Shown here piece after piece: positions 8,218 to 17,600 of a stretch of DNA of 64,000 nucleotides. The position numbers and the translations under genes were made by a program. A model generated the notes under the pieces. It did no database searches. It had not been told where the DNA came from and worked only from the letters and a program-made list of their open reading frames with translations. The stretch's first letter is position 1; every line of letters starts with the position of its first letter. Origin of the DNA: Mycolicibacterium celeriflavum (GTDB taxonomy: Bacteria > Actinomycetota > Actinomycetes > Mycobacteriales > Mycobacteriaceae); contig NZ_AP022591.1 of NCBI RefSeq assembly GCF_010731795.1, forward strand, positions 2,108,001 to 2,172,000, read 5' to 3'.

Positions 8218-8526
8218 TCAGCTGCTGGGTCGTTGCCGTTCGGCGTCGGGATGCTCGCTGTACCAACGCTCCTCGATCTTGCGCACGCGCAGATGCTCGA
8301 CGAGCAGCCAGCCGCCGCCGATGATGAACAGCGCGGCCGATCCGCTGCCCAGGCCGATGCCCACGCTGTGATGGCCTGCGCCATGCGCGGCCAGCGCCGA
8401 GACGAACAGCACCAGGGCCACGCCGATGAGAACGAGCCCTGGCATGTTCTTGGTGTCCTTCATCGACTCCCCCGCGTGCGGACGCGTGGTCCTCGCGTGG
8501 TCGACGGGATCCTTCGGGCTTTTCAT
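8218..8526 (-). CDS. usfY: UsfY-like small membrane protein
   Basis: 102 residues with GGAG seven bases before the ATG. The N-terminus KSPKDPVDHARTTRPHAGES is soluble; two hydrophobic segments follow (about 30-48 and 55-75), then a basic C-terminus EHLRVRKIEERWYSEHP. This matches my memory of the UsfY family, encoded near the sigF operon in mycobacteria (Rv3288c in M. tuberculosis) and linked to the SigF stress response; its molecular role is unknown. Here it is away from any sigF gene. The symbol rests on recall of the N-terminal motif. Confidence 0.6.
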   Translation of the reverse strand: MKSPKDPVDHARTTRPHAGESMKDTKNMPGLVLIGVALVLFVSALAAHGAGHHSVGIGLGSGSAALFIIGGGWLLVEHLRVRKIEERWYSEHPDAERQRPSS

Positions 8527-8626
8527 CGGTACTCCTCTCTCGGCATACCTCCGCCCGGTGGTGGGCTACTGACAACGGTAGAACTACCCGACTGCGCTGA
8601 GGCAGAAACGGGCGGAGGGCGGAACA

Positions 8627-9259
8627 TCACTGGTAGGGCGGATACTGACCGGCCTGCAGGGCTCTTGCGAGATGAGCAGCGTTGCGGGCCAGCGCGGCGG
8701 TCGTCGACGCGACCGGTTCGGGCACCTCGTCGAGTTCCTTGTAGTCCTTGCTGTGCATCGCCTCACCCGTCCAGTAGGTGCCGCCCTGGGCCGGGATGCT
8801 GTAGCCGATGTCGTTGAGCCCTTGGAAGCAGTCGGCGATCACCTTGTGCGCCCCGTCCTCGTTGCCGACGACGCCGACGACGGCGACCTTGCCCAGCATG
8901 ACCGGCCGGCCCGCATCGTCGGTGTTCGACAGTTCGGCGTCGAGGCGCTCGAGTACCCGCTGGGTGACGCTGCTGGGATGGCCGAGCCAGATCGGCGTGG
9001 ACAACACCAGGATGTCGGCGCGCAGCAGTTTGTCGCGGATCTGCGGCCACTCGTCGCCGTCGCCCATGTCGGCCTCGACGCCGGGCGCGATCGCATGGTC
9101 GACGCACCGAACCGACTCCGTCTTGACGCCCGCTTGGCGCAGGTTGTCGCAGATGTGCTCGGCCATCAGCGCGCTGCTCGACTCGGCCGGGCTGGGCTTG
9201 AGGCTGCACACCAGCGCGACGGCGGTGAGCGGGCGGTCGGACTTGGCCGGCGTGCTCAT
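8627..9259 (-). CDS. Flavodoxin-fold NAD(P)H-dependent FMN reductase
   Basis: 210 residues. The first strand and loop, VALVCSLKPSPAESSSALM, resemble the FMN phosphate-binding loop of NADPH-dependent FMN reductases, and ADILVLSTPIWLGHPSSVTQ and VVGNEDGAHKV continue the flavodoxin fold. Such proteins reduce quinones or supply reduced flavin to monooxygenases. The ATG overlaps the stop of the membrane protein gene upstream (ATGA), so the two are cotranscribed. It could in principle serve the HsaA-like enzymes 2.6 kb away, which is speculation. Confidence 0.75.
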   Translation of the reverse strand: MSTPAKSDRPLTAVALVCSLKPSPAESSSALMAEHICDNLRQAGVKTESVRCVDHAIAPGVEADMGDGDEWPQIRDKLLRADILVLSTPIWLGHPSSVTQRVLERLDAELSNTDDAGRPVMLGKVAVVGVVGNEDGAHKVIADCFQGLNDIGYSIPAQGGTYWTGEAMHSKDYKELDEVPEPVASTTAALARNAAHLARALQAGQYPPYQ

Positions 9260-9627
9260 CCGCCGAACACCGCGGTTCCGGCGAGGACGGGCGTGCTGGT
9301 CGTCACGACCAGCAGCATCGCCGTCAGCAGCAACCAACCCGCGGCGAGCCAGGACCACGACATCTCGCACCGGCGCCAGGTTTGATGGCTGCGCAATAAC
9401 CCGCGCAGTCCACCGGCCAACAGGACGGCGGGAGCCGCGAGCGCCAGCACCGTCCGCTGCGGCGCCCCGCAGGCCACACTGTCGGCTGTCGCACCCTGGC
9501 ACGTGCTGACCCAGACCACGGCGGCGAAAAGCAGGACTGCGCCTGCGACCAAAATGCCGATCGCGAACCGCACCGCGTCGCGGGTCCCGGTTTCGGCACT
9601 CCTCAACTCAGTAGGACCGTGATACAC
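9256..9627 (-). CDS. Small integral membrane protein
   Basis: 123 residues from the GTG at 9627 (VYHGPTELRSAETGTRDAVRF); the longer frame upstream has no membrane or coding character. Three or four hydrophobic segments: IGILVAGAVLLFAAVVWV, VLALAAPAVLLAGGL and WLLLTAMLLVVTTS. A Cys pair in the first external loop (CQGATADSVACG) may form a disulfide. It is coupled to the downstream FMN-reductase-like gene by a 4-bp overlap. No known family recognised; perhaps a quinone- or redox-linked partner. Confidence 0.6.
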   Translation of the reverse strand: MYHGPTELRSAETGTRDAVRFAIGILVAGAVLLFAAVVWVSTCQGATADSVACGAPQRTVLALAAPAVLLAGGLRGLLRSHQTWRRCEMSWSWLAAGWLLLTAMLLVVTTSTPVLAGTAVFGG

Positions 9628-9710
9628 GACAGAACTCTCCCCGGATTTGCTGCTGGGCCAGCGTTGATGTGTTGTGGCGCAGAATTCCCGGCCGGCTCGC
9701 TCGATAAACC

Positions 9711-10391
9711 TCAGGTTCGAACGCGGTTGTGTGCGGTCAGCAGCAACCTGTCGTAGGTGGAGCGCGGCGGCAACTCCTCTTCGTAGGTCAGCCCGAGGAA
9801 GTCCTGGGCGATTTGCTCGGCCAGCAGCCGCAGTTTGGTGTTGGTCTCTTGTGACCGCCACCTGAGCAGTTCGAACGCCGATTCGGCGGAGATCCGGTAG
9901 ATCAGCATCAGCATGCCCTTGGTCTGCTCGATCGGGCCGCGGGCCTCGGCGATCTCGGTGACCGCCGCGCTGAGGATCTTGTTCTGGTTATCGAGCGTCG
10001 ACGGAGTGACGTCGACATAGAACCCGTGGGTGCCGACCACCCGGTCGCTTTCGTCGAAAAGCTGGTCGCCGACCACCACGACATGGTGCACCTCGCCCTG
10101 GGTGTCGATGATCCGGTGCCGGGTGGAGAACGCACCCGACGTGCGGCGGATCTCGTCCAAAGTCGCGGCCACCTGGCGATAGTCCTCGGGGTGCTTGTGG
10201 GACAGCACGAGTTCGGTCGTCGGTTCGACGGTGCCCGGCTCGTAGCCGTGCATCCTCTCGACTTGCGGTGACCACTCCCACCGTTCGTCGGCGAAGTAGA
10301 ACCGGAACCAGCCGACGCGGTGCGGATCACCGCCGGCAAGAGCTTGCTCGACGGGTGTCTGGCCGCCGGAATCAACCAGCTCATCGGTCAT
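9711..10391 (-). CDS. PAS and ANTAR domain regulator
   Basis: 226 residues. A PAS domain (about 25-130) begins WFRFYFADERWEWSPQVERMHGYEPG, a typical PAS_3 opening. An ANTAR domain (about 145-205), IEQTKGMLMLIYRISAESAFELLRWRSQE, has the three-helix pattern that binds paired RNA hexaloops to prevent transcription termination. Mycobacteria carry several PAS-ANTAR proteins that sense small ligands or redox through PAS and act post-initiation. An inverted repeat lies just ahead of the start (10398-10417). Targets unknown. Confidence 0.88.
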   Translation of the reverse strand: MTDELVDSGGQTPVEQALAGGDPHRVGWFRFYFADERWEWSPQVERMHGYEPGTVEPTTELVLSHKHPEDYRQVAATLDEIRRTSGAFSTRHRIIDTQGEVHHVVVVGDQLFDESDRVVGTHGFYVDVTPSTLDNQNKILSAAVTEIAEARGPIEQTKGMLMLIYRISAESAFELLRWRSQETNTKLRLLAEQIAQDFLGLTYEEELPPRSTYDRLLLTAHNRVRT

Positions 10392-10397
10392 GATCGA

Positions 10398-10417
10398 AGG
10401 TTAGCTCGGCTTAACCT
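10398..10417. promoter_or_regulatory. Inverted repeat upstream of the PAS-ANTAR gene
   Basis: AGGTTA at 10398-10403 and TAACCT at 10412-10417 are exact inverted arms around GCTCGGCT, beginning 7 bp from the start codon. It looks like an operator or 5' leader hairpin. It resembles half of an IdeR/DtxR box, but the arms are too far apart for that consensus. Confidence 0.35.
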
Positions 10418-10491
10418 GCCGGTGTGTCGCGGCACGTCGAGCCTTCGTTTTTCGGACGACACTGGATTCGAGGCAACGCGTGGGCCGAGCG

Positions 10492-11085
10492 ATGTCGCAG
10501 GATCGTCCTACCATCCATCGCGTGATGCGCAAGGTCTACCTGGCGGCGGCGACGACGGCGGGCCTCGGTGCGTGGCTCCTCGGGGCCGCCCCGGAGTGGA
10601 GTACGGCGCTGGGTTTGCTCGCGCCGCTCCTGCTCGTCGCCGCCCCACGCTTTCTCGCAGGAACGCTCGCCGGTGCCATGACACCCGGACCACGGGAAGA
10701 CGTCACCGCGGCGATGTCGGGCGCCGAGTTCGAGGACTACGTCGCACGGGTGGCCCGATCCTGCGGGGCGCCGGTGATGATGACCGCGATCACCGGCGAC
10801 TGGGGCGTCGACATCATCGTCGGCAAGCGCCCCAATCGCATTGCCATTCAGTGCAAACGCCAGTCCCGGCCGGTCGGGGCGAGCGCCGTGCAGGAAGTGG
10901 TGGCGGGTGCGCCGATGCAGGACTGCACCGTGACGATGGTCGTCACAAACCACGGATTCACAACCGCCGCACGCAAACTCGCGGAGCTGCACGGATGTGA
11001 GCTGGTCGGCGGCGCCGACCTCACGCGGTTGCGATCGACGATCCGGCGGCTGCTCGAGCCCTCGGTGCCGCCGAAGGTCGGCTGA
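10492..11085 (+). CDS. Membrane-anchored Mrr-like restriction endonuclease domain protein
   Basis: 197 residues from the ATG at 10492 (alternatives at 10480 or 10525). Two hydrophobic segments lie at about 15-55, followed by a soluble PD-(D/E)XK domain: AEFEDYVARVARSCG, GDWGVDIIVG and IAIQCKRQ supply the Glu, Asp and Q-x-K catalytic residues of the Mrr/DUF2034 family. Homologues cleave DNA, some of them modified DNA. The membrane tether suggests action on incoming DNA or housekeeping near the envelope. No methyltransferase neighbour. Confidence 0.7.
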   Translation: MSQDRPTIHRVMRKVYLAAATTAGLGAWLLGAAPEWSTALGLLAPLLLVAAPRFLAGTLAGAMTPGPREDVTAAMSGAEFEDYVARVARSCGAPVMMTAITGDWGVDIIVGKRPNRIAIQCKRQSRPVGASAVQEVVAGAPMQDCTVTMVVTNHGFTTAARKLAELHGCELVGGADLTRLRSTIRRLLEPSVPPKVG

Positions 11086-11231
11086 GCGTCGCGCACCGCC
11101 CGGGGTTACCTCCCCACGTCGAGCTGTTTCGGTGGCTCACATCCGATACCCGCGCACACCGCGCGAGGTAAGCCGGCGTGAGATTCGTATACGTGGGTAA
11201 TTGAAGCCTGGACACAGGAGAGGAACGACCC

Positions 11232-12071
11232 ATGGGTTTCCCGGAACAGCAGCAGAAAATGCCCGGCGTACAGGCGCAGATGAACCCCGTTCCCGATTGC
11301 GGTGAGAACAGCTATCGCGGTTCGGGAAAGTTGACCGGTAAGCGAGCGGTCATCACAGGAGGTGACAGCGGCATCGGCCGCGCCGTCGCTATCGCGTTCG
11401 CCCGCGAGGGTGCGGACGTCCTCATCGCATACCTCAACGAAGACGAGGATGCCCAAGCGGTCGGGCGGATCGTCGAGGAAGCCGGGCGCAGATGCGTGTT
11501 GGTATCCGGCGATCTCTCCGACCAGGAGCATTGCCGATCGGTGATCGACCGGGCCGTCGAAGAATTCGGCGGCATAGACGTGTTGGTGAACAATGCCGCG
11601 TATCAGATGACCCACCAGAGCCTCGACGAAATCAGCGAAGAGGAGTGGGATTACACCTTCAAGCTCAACATCGGCGCCTACTTCCATCTGGCCAAGGCGG
11701 CCGTGCCCCACATGGGTCCCGGTTCGTCGATCATTGGCAGCTCGTCGGTGAATTCCGACATGCCCAATCCGACCTTGGCGCCGTACGCAGCCACCAAGGC
11801 GGCGATCGCCAACTTCTCGGCCAGCCTCGCGGAATTGTTGGGTGACAAAGGAATCCGAGTCAACAGCGTGGCTCCCGGACCCATATGGACTCCGCTGATC
11901 CCGTCAAGCATGCCGGCAGAAAAGGTGGCGTCGTTCGGGGAGAACACACCGCTGGGACGTGCCGGGCAGCCGGCCGAACTCGCACCAGTTTATGTTCTGC
12001 TCGCCTCCGACGACGGCAGTTATGTCTCGGGGGCGCGAATCGCGGTTACCGGCGGCCGGCCCATCCTCTGA
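11232..12071 (+). CDS. SDR family oxidoreductase (YhdF/glucose-dehydrogenase type)
   Basis: 279 residues. An N-terminal extension (MGFPEQQQKMPGVQAQMNPVPD) is typical of the general-stress SDR group, followed by the NAD(P)-binding motif TGGDSGIG near residue 42, NNAAY, the catalytic Ser in GSSSV and Tyr-Lys in YAATK. GGAGAGGAACGACCC precedes the ATG. Substrate unknown; members of this group act on sugars or aldehydes and are often osmotic- or SigF-dependent. GGGTAA at 11195 could be a stress -10 element, but no matching -35 is visible. Confidence 0.85.
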   Translation: MGFPEQQQKMPGVQAQMNPVPDCGENSYRGSGKLTGKRAVITGGDSGIGRAVAIAFAREGADVLIAYLNEDEDAQAVGRIVEEAGRRCVLVSGDLSDQEHCRSVIDRAVEEFGGIDVLVNNAAYQMTHQSLDEISEEEWDYTFKLNIGAYFHLAKAAVPHMGPGSSIIGSSSVNSDMPNPTLAPYAATKAAIANFSASLAELLGDKGIRVNSVAPGPIWTPLIPSSMPAEKVASFGENTPLGRAGQPAELAPVYVLLASDDGSYVSGARIAVTGGRPIL

Positions 12072-12088
12072 GCGGCGACGTGCCGACG

Positions 12089-12508
12089 TCACCCCACCGA
12101 TTCATGTTCGCGAGCGGTCGACGGCTGTGACGGCGCAAGGCGCAACGCCACCAGGCCCAAGATCGCGACGGTCAGCGCCGGGGCCCCGAACAGCACGATG
12201 GCCAGGAGAAGACCGGTGACCGATCCGCTCAGCGCGGTGGCGAAGGTAAACGCGGCGACAACCAAGCTCACGACGCAGGTGACCACCGCGATGACCGTGC
12301 CGATCGCGAGGCTGCGCGCCAATCCGTAGTAACGGAAGCTGGTGGCAACCAACACCCCGATCGTCGGAACGCCCAGGGTGGCCGCGGCCAACCAGAGCCC
12401 CTCCGACGTGCCCAGCTGACGGGACGCCGGCATCACCAGTACGGCGGCCAGCACCGCGGCGGCCAGCACACCCGCAACCGCGATACGGCGTGAATTCGTC
12501 TGTCGCAT
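12089..12508 (-). CDS. Four-TM hypothetical membrane protein
   Basis: 139 residues from the ATG at 12508 (MRQTNSRRIAV); an in-frame ATG at 12556 would add 16 residues. Four hydrophobic segments: IAVAGVLAAAVLAAVLVM, LWLAAATLGVPTIGVLVA, SLAIGTVIAVVTCVVSLVV and GLLLAIVLFGAPALTVAIL. The C-terminal tail is polar. It diverges from the TetR gene at 12577, a common arrangement for a regulator and its target, so it may be an efflux-associated or stress membrane protein under that repressor. Family not recognised. Confidence 0.55.
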   Translation of the reverse strand: MRQTNSRRIAVAGVLAAAVLAAVLVMPASRQLGTSEGLWLAAATLGVPTIGVLVATSFRYYGLARSLAIGTVIAVVTCVVSLVVAAFTFATALSGSVTGLLLAIVLFGAPALTVAILGLVALRLAPSQPSTAREHESVG

Positions 12509-12576
12509 AGTGGATGGGTTCCCAACGAGCTCGAAGAAAAACCGGCTGTTAGACATGTGTTCACTAGGATGGGGTC

Positions 12577-13227
12577 ATGGCCGAGCCCCGCCGGCGCCTC
12601 TCGCCCGCCGACCGACGCAAGGAGCTGCTGACGCTCGGCGCCGAGGTGTTCGGACAGCGGCCCTATGACGAGGTCCGCGTCGACGAGATCGCGGAGCGGG
12701 CCGGGGTGTCACGGGCGCTGATGTACCACTACTTTCCCGACAAACGCGCGTTCTTCGCCGCTGTGGTGCGGGCAGAGGGTGAGCGACTGTTCGAAGCCAC
12801 CAACACGCCGCCGCGGCCGGGTCAGAGCCTGTTCGACCAGTTGCGCGAGGGCGTGCTGGCCTATCTGCGCTACGACGAGGAATACCCCCACGGCGCGTGG
12901 GCGGCGTACGTGGGTATGGGCCGCTCGGACCCGGTGCTGCGCGGCATCGAGGACATCGACACCGACCGCCAGGCCGACCGGATCCTCGCGCGGATCCACG
13001 CCGCGACCGGCCACGAGCTGGACTCCAAGGTGGATCGCGACCTGCGAATCACCGTCTACGGCTGGTTGGCGTTCACCTTCGAGATGTGCAGGCAGCGGCT
13101 GATCGACCCGTCGATCGATGCCGGCCAGGTCGCCGACGCGTGCGCGCACGGCCTGCTCGACGCGATCGGCCGCGTCCCGGGCATCCCTCCTGAGCTGCAC
13201 GAAGCGGTGTCGCCGGACCGCCGCTGA
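12577..13227 (+). CDS. TetR-family transcriptional regulator
   Basis: 216 residues. The helix-turn-helix (about 28-62) reads YDEVRVDEIAERAGVSRALMYHYFPDKRAF, a strong TetR match, followed by a helical ligand-binding domain with LRITVYGWLAFTFEMC. Five bases past its stop lies the left arm of a palindrome that IS481 copy 1 has split, so its native terminator is probably disrupted. The divergent membrane protein is the nearest candidate target. Confidence 0.85.
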   Translation: MAEPRRRLSPADRRKELLTLGAEVFGQRPYDEVRVDEIAERAGVSRALMYHYFPDKRAFFAAVVRAEGERLFEATNTPPRPGQSLFDQLREGVLAYLRYDEEYPHGAWAAYVGMGRSDPVLRGIEDIDTDRQADRILARIHAATGHELDSKVDRDLRITVYGWLAFTFEMCRQRLIDPSIDAGQVADACAHGLLDAIGRVPGIPPELHEAVSPDRR

Positions 13228-13232
13228 ACAGT

Positions 13233-13264
13233 GATTTCGGTGCGCTACTGATCGCTCAGCGATA
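13233..13264. repeat. Left half of a 49-bp palindrome with target-site duplication (IS481 copy 1)
   Basis: The arm GATTTCGGTGCGCTA (13233-13247) is matched, 13 of 15, by the inverted arm at 14609-14623 across the element. ATCGCTCAGCGATA (13251-13264), itself an inverted repeat, recurs directly at 14593-14606 as a 14-bp duplication. Removing the element and one duplicate leaves a 49-nt palindrome starting 5 nt after the TetR stop. Confidence 0.85.
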
Positions 13265-14592
13265 TGTCCTGTTTCGGGACATCGCTGACAGGTGTATGTC
13301 TCGGGACATCGCTGACACCTGAGTAAGGGCCTGGCCAGGATGGTTCATGGCCCAGAAGGTGACGGCGATGGACATTCTTGTTGCGACGGCATTTGGACAG
13401 ATCCGCAACGTGTCGCAGTTCTGCCGCGATCAGCAGATCAGCCGGCAGACGTTCTACAAGTGGCGCCGCCGCTTCGGTGAGGACGGTCTGGACGGGCTCG
13501 AGGAGCGCTCGCGCCGGCCCATATCCTCGCCGGGTCAGACCGCGGCCGAGGTCGAAGAAGCGGTGCTGCGCAAACGCAAACAGCTGCTCGAAGCTGGTCT
13601 TGATCACGGTCCACAGTCGATCGTGTGGACCCTGCAACGCGAAAAGCACCCACAGGTGCCGTCGCGGGCGACGGTGTGGCGGATTCTGACCCGCCATGGG
13701 GTGATCGTCGCTCAGCCCCAGAAGCGGCCCAAATCGGCGACAAAACGGTTTTGCTTCACCCGGCCAACGACTGCTGGCAGTCCGACTGGACACAATGGAT
13801 GCTCGCCGATGGCACCGCTGTGGCTATCGCTGGCACCCTGGACGACCATTCCCGGTACCTGCCCGCGCTGGCGGCCGACATCGGGCACGGCACCGCCGAG
13901 TTGGTGTGGTCGACGATGTTGGCCGGTATCACCGAATGTGGTGTCCCAGCAATGTCATTGACCGATAACGGGATCGTCTACACCGGCCGACGCAAAGGAT
14001 ATGAGGCGTCGTTCGAGGCTAACCTTCGCGCTCTGGGGACACGCACCATCAACTCAACCCCGTTTCATCCGCAGACCTGCGGCAAGATCGAACGGTTCTG
14101 GCAGACGCTGAAGAAATGGCTACGCGCGCGCCCTGCCCCGGCCACCATCGACGAGCTCAACGAGCTGCTCAACCAGTTCCGCGAGTTCTACAACTACCAC
14201 CGCCCCCACCGCGCCCTGCGCGGGGCCACACCGGCCCAAGCGTTCAACGCCACCGCCAAAGCCCACCCCGCCCAACACGCGATGCCAGCACCGGTCTTCG
14301 TCAGCCGCCACAGCGTTGATGAACAGTCCGGCAACCTCCACGTCAAGCCTTACCGCATCGGAATCGGTCTGCGCTGGGCCGGACACAGCTGCGACGTCAT
14401 CCGACAAGGCGATCACATCGCCATCTTCAGCGGCACCACCCTGATCCGAGAACTCACCGCCGACCCCACCCGCTACCACCAGCGGTGCGCACCCAACACA
14501 CGGACCTACCGCACCCGCGAACCAAAACCGTCATCATGAGTGTCAGCGATGTCCCGAGACATATCTGTCAGCGATGTCCCGAGACACCACAC
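13265..14592 (+). mobile_element. IS481-family insertion sequence, copy 1
   Basis: About 1.33 kb. The left end begins TGTCCTG and the right end, read inward, TGTGGTG. Each end carries two spaced copies of the 21-mer TGTYTCGGGACATCGCTGACA, at 13270-13290 and 13297-13317, and inverted at 14541-14561 and 14566-14586; these are probable transposase-binding sites. The base at 14592 is ambiguous between element and duplication. It lies between the TetR gene and lhr, 66 bp from the lhr start. The transposase is frameshifted. A second copy lies inverted at 48647-49972. Confidence 0.9.
13347..14539 (+). pseudogene. IS481 transposase, copy 1, frameshifted
   Basis: Intact length would be about 397 residues. 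The N-terminal half runs from 13347 (MAQKVTAMDILVATAFGQI) with helix-turn-helix region ISRQTFYKWRRRF. The frame breaks near 13766, where the sequence has ACCCGGCCAACG and copy 2 has ACCCGGCCCAACG: one C lost. The DDE core continues in the next frame: D in WQSDWTQW, D in LTDNG, E in GKIERFW. Neither fragment alone holds DNA-binding and catalytic parts. Copy 2 is intact at this spot. Confidence 0.88.
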
Positions 14593-14623
14593 ATCGCTCA
14601 GCGATACCTAGCGCGCCCAAATC
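14593..14623. repeat. Right half of the split palindrome (IS481 copy 1)
   Basis: Holds the second ATCGCTCAGCGATA (14593-14606), two bases, and the right arm TAGCGCGCCCAAATC (14609-14623). lhr starts 34 bp further on, so the restored hairpin would separate the TetR gene from lhr. Confidence 0.85.
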
Positions 14624-14657
14624 GCAAAATAGTTGTCGGTGCCGGGGTGCACCATTG

Positions 14658-17600
14658 ATGTCGATGAGCACATCTCCCCTCGCCCGGTTCAGTGACCTGA
14701 CCCGGGAGTGGTTCACCGGCACGTTCGCCGAGCCGACGCCTGCGCAGGCGCAGGCCTGGTCGGCGATCGCCGACGGCGACAACACGCTGGTCATCGCGCC
14801 GACGGGGTCGGGCAAGACGCTGGCGGCGTTCCTGTGGGCGATCGATCAGTTGGCCGACGGCGAACCGCGGCCCGCCGGAGCAGGCAGCCGGGTGCTCTAT
14901 GTCTCGCCGCTCAAGGCGCTGGCCGTCGACGTCGAGCGCAACCTGCGTACACCGCTGACCGGCATCGCGCGCATAGCCGAACGGCGCGGGGTAGCCGCTC
15001 CGCAGATCAGCGTCGGCGTGCGCTCGGGCGACACGTCACCCGCTCAGCGCCGCGACCTGATCGCCCGGCCGCCCGACATCCTGATCACCACGCCGGAGTC
15101 GCTGTTTCTGATGCTGACGTCCGCGGCGCGCGACACCCTGACCGATGTCCAGACCGTCATCGTCGACGAGGTGCACGCCGTCGCGGCCACCAAGCGCGGC
15201 GCCCACCTCGCGCTGTCGCTCGAGCGCCTCGACCAACTCCGCGACACGCCTGCCCAGCGAATCGGGCTGTCGGCGACCGTGCGCCCGCCCGAAGAGGTGG
15301 CGCGGTTCCTGTCGGGGCAGGCCCGCACGACGATCGTGGCGCCGCCGGCAGCCAAGACGTTCGACCTGTCGGTCCAGGTGCCGGTGCCCGACATGGCGAA
15401 CCTCGAGAACAACACCATCTGGCCGGACGTCGAGGAACGCATCGTCGATCTGATCGAGTCACACAACTCGTCGATCGTGTTCGCCAACTCCCGGCGGCTC
15501 GCGGAACGACTGACGTCGCGGCTCAACGAAATCCACGCCGAGCGCAGCGGGGTCGACCTGGAGACCGGCCCCAACCCGCAAGTCGGAGGCGGAGCGCCGG
15601 CCCAGCTGATGGCCAGCGGTGCCGCCTTGGGTGCGCCGACGTTGTTGGCCCGCGCGCACCACGGTTCGGTCAGCAAGGAGCAGCGCGCCATCGTCGAGGA
15701 CGACCTCAAGAGCGGCAGGCTCAAGGCCGTCGTCGCGACGTCGAGCCTGGAGTTGGGCATTGACATGGGGGCCGTCGATCTGGTCATCCAGGTCGAGGCG
15801 CCGCCCTCGGTGGCCAGCGGTCTGCAACGCATCGGCCGCGCCGGCCACCAAGTCGGCGAGATCTCGCAGGGCGTGCTGTTCCCCAAGCACCGCACCGACC
15901 TGATCGGCTGCGCGGTGACCGTCAAACGCATGCTGTCCGGCGAGATCGAAACGATGCGGGTGCCCGCCAATCCGCTCGACGTGCTGGCACAGCACACGGT
16001 CGCGGCGTGTGCGCTGGAACCGCTGGACGCCGACCGCTGGTTCGACGCGGTGCGGCGCAGTGCCCCCTTCGCCACCCTACCGCGCAGCGCGTTCGAGGCG
16101 ACGCTGGATCTGCTGTCGGGCAAGTACCCGTCGACCGAGTTCGCCGAGTTGCGGCCCCGCCTGGTGTACGACCGCGACACGGGCACACTGACCGCCCGGC
16201 CCGGTGCCCAGCGCCTTGCGGTCACCAGTGGCGGCGCAATCCCCGACCGCGGCCTGTTCACCGTGTACCTGGCCACCGAATCCGAAAAACCGTCCCGCGT
16301 AGGTGAACTCGACGAGGAGATGGTCTACGAGTCGCGGCCCGGCGACGTGATCTCGCTGGGCGCGACGAGCTGGCGGATCACCGAGATCACCCACGACCGC
16401 GTACTGGTGATCCCGGCGCCCGGACAGCCGGCCCGGCTGCCGTTCTGGCGCGGCGACAGTGTCGGCCGACCGGCCGAACTCGGCGCGGCGGTCGGCGCCT
16501 ACACCGGTGAACTTGCCCGCCTGGACAAGGACGCATTCGACGACCGCTGCCGCGCAATGGGTTTCGACGCGTTCGCCGCGGACAACCTGTGGCAGCTGAT
16601 CGACGACCAGCGCCAGGCGACCGGCGTCGTTCCGTCGGACACCACGTTCGTCGTCGAACGGTTCCGCGATGAACTCGGCGACTGGCGCGTCATCCTGCAC
16701 TCGCCCTACGGCCTGCGGGTGCACGGCCCGCTCGCGTTGGCGGTGTCGCGACGGCTGCGGGAGCGCTACGGCATCGAGGAGAAGCCCACCGCATCCGACG
16801 ACGGCATCATCGTGCGGCTGCCCGACACCGAAGACGCCGCGCCCGGCGCAGATCTGTTCGTGTTCGACGCCGACGAGATCGAGCCGATCGTCACCGCCGA
16901 GGTGGGCGGCTCGGCCCTGTTCGCGTCGCGGTTCCGCGAATGCGCTGCCCGCGCGTTGCTGCTTCCGCGCCGCCATCCCGGCAAGCGGTCACCGCTGTGG
17001 CACCAGCGTCAGCGCGCTGCCCAGCTGTTGGACGTCGCGCGCAAGTATCCCGACTTCCCGATCGTGCTGGAGGCGGTGCGGGAATGCCTGCAGGACGTCT
17101 ACGACGTGCCCGCCCTGACCGAGCTGATGCACCGGGTCGCACAGCGCAGGCTGCGCATCGTCGAGGTCGAGACCGCCACGCCGTCCCCGTTCGCCGCGTC
17201 GCTGCTGTTCGGCTACGTCGGCGCGTTCATGTACGAGGGCGACAGCCCGCTCGCCGAACGACGGGCCGCGGCGCTGTCGCTGGACAGCGTGCTGCTCGCC
17301 GAGTTGCTGGGTCGGGTGGAGCTGCGCGAACTGCTCGAACCGCAGGTCATCACGAGCACGACCCGGCAACTGCAGCACCTCAGCGACGACCGCCGGGCCC
17401 GTGACGCCGAAGGCGTCGCCGATCTGCTGCGGTTGTTGGGCCCGCTGACCGAAGCCGAGATCGTCGAGCGCTGCACGACTTCCGATGTGGGCGGCTGGCT
17501 CGACGGGCTGCGGGCCGCCAAGCGCGCGCTGACCGTCTCGTTCGCCGACCAGACGTGGTGGGTGGCGATCGAGGACATCGGCCTGCTGCGTGACGGGGTG

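Noticed and set aside
10398..10417. Iron-box (IdeR/DtxR) operator
   Set aside because: The arms AGGTTA/TAACCT fit half-sites but are 8 bp apart; the consensus needs them closer.
11175..11201. SigF promoter ahead of the SDR gene
   Set aside because: GGGTAA is present but there is no GTTT-like -35 at the right distance.
13347..13961. Programmed ribosomal frameshift in the IS481 transposase
   Set aside because: The two copies shift at different places, and each is in frame where the other breaks, which fits single-base loss better than a conserved slippery site.
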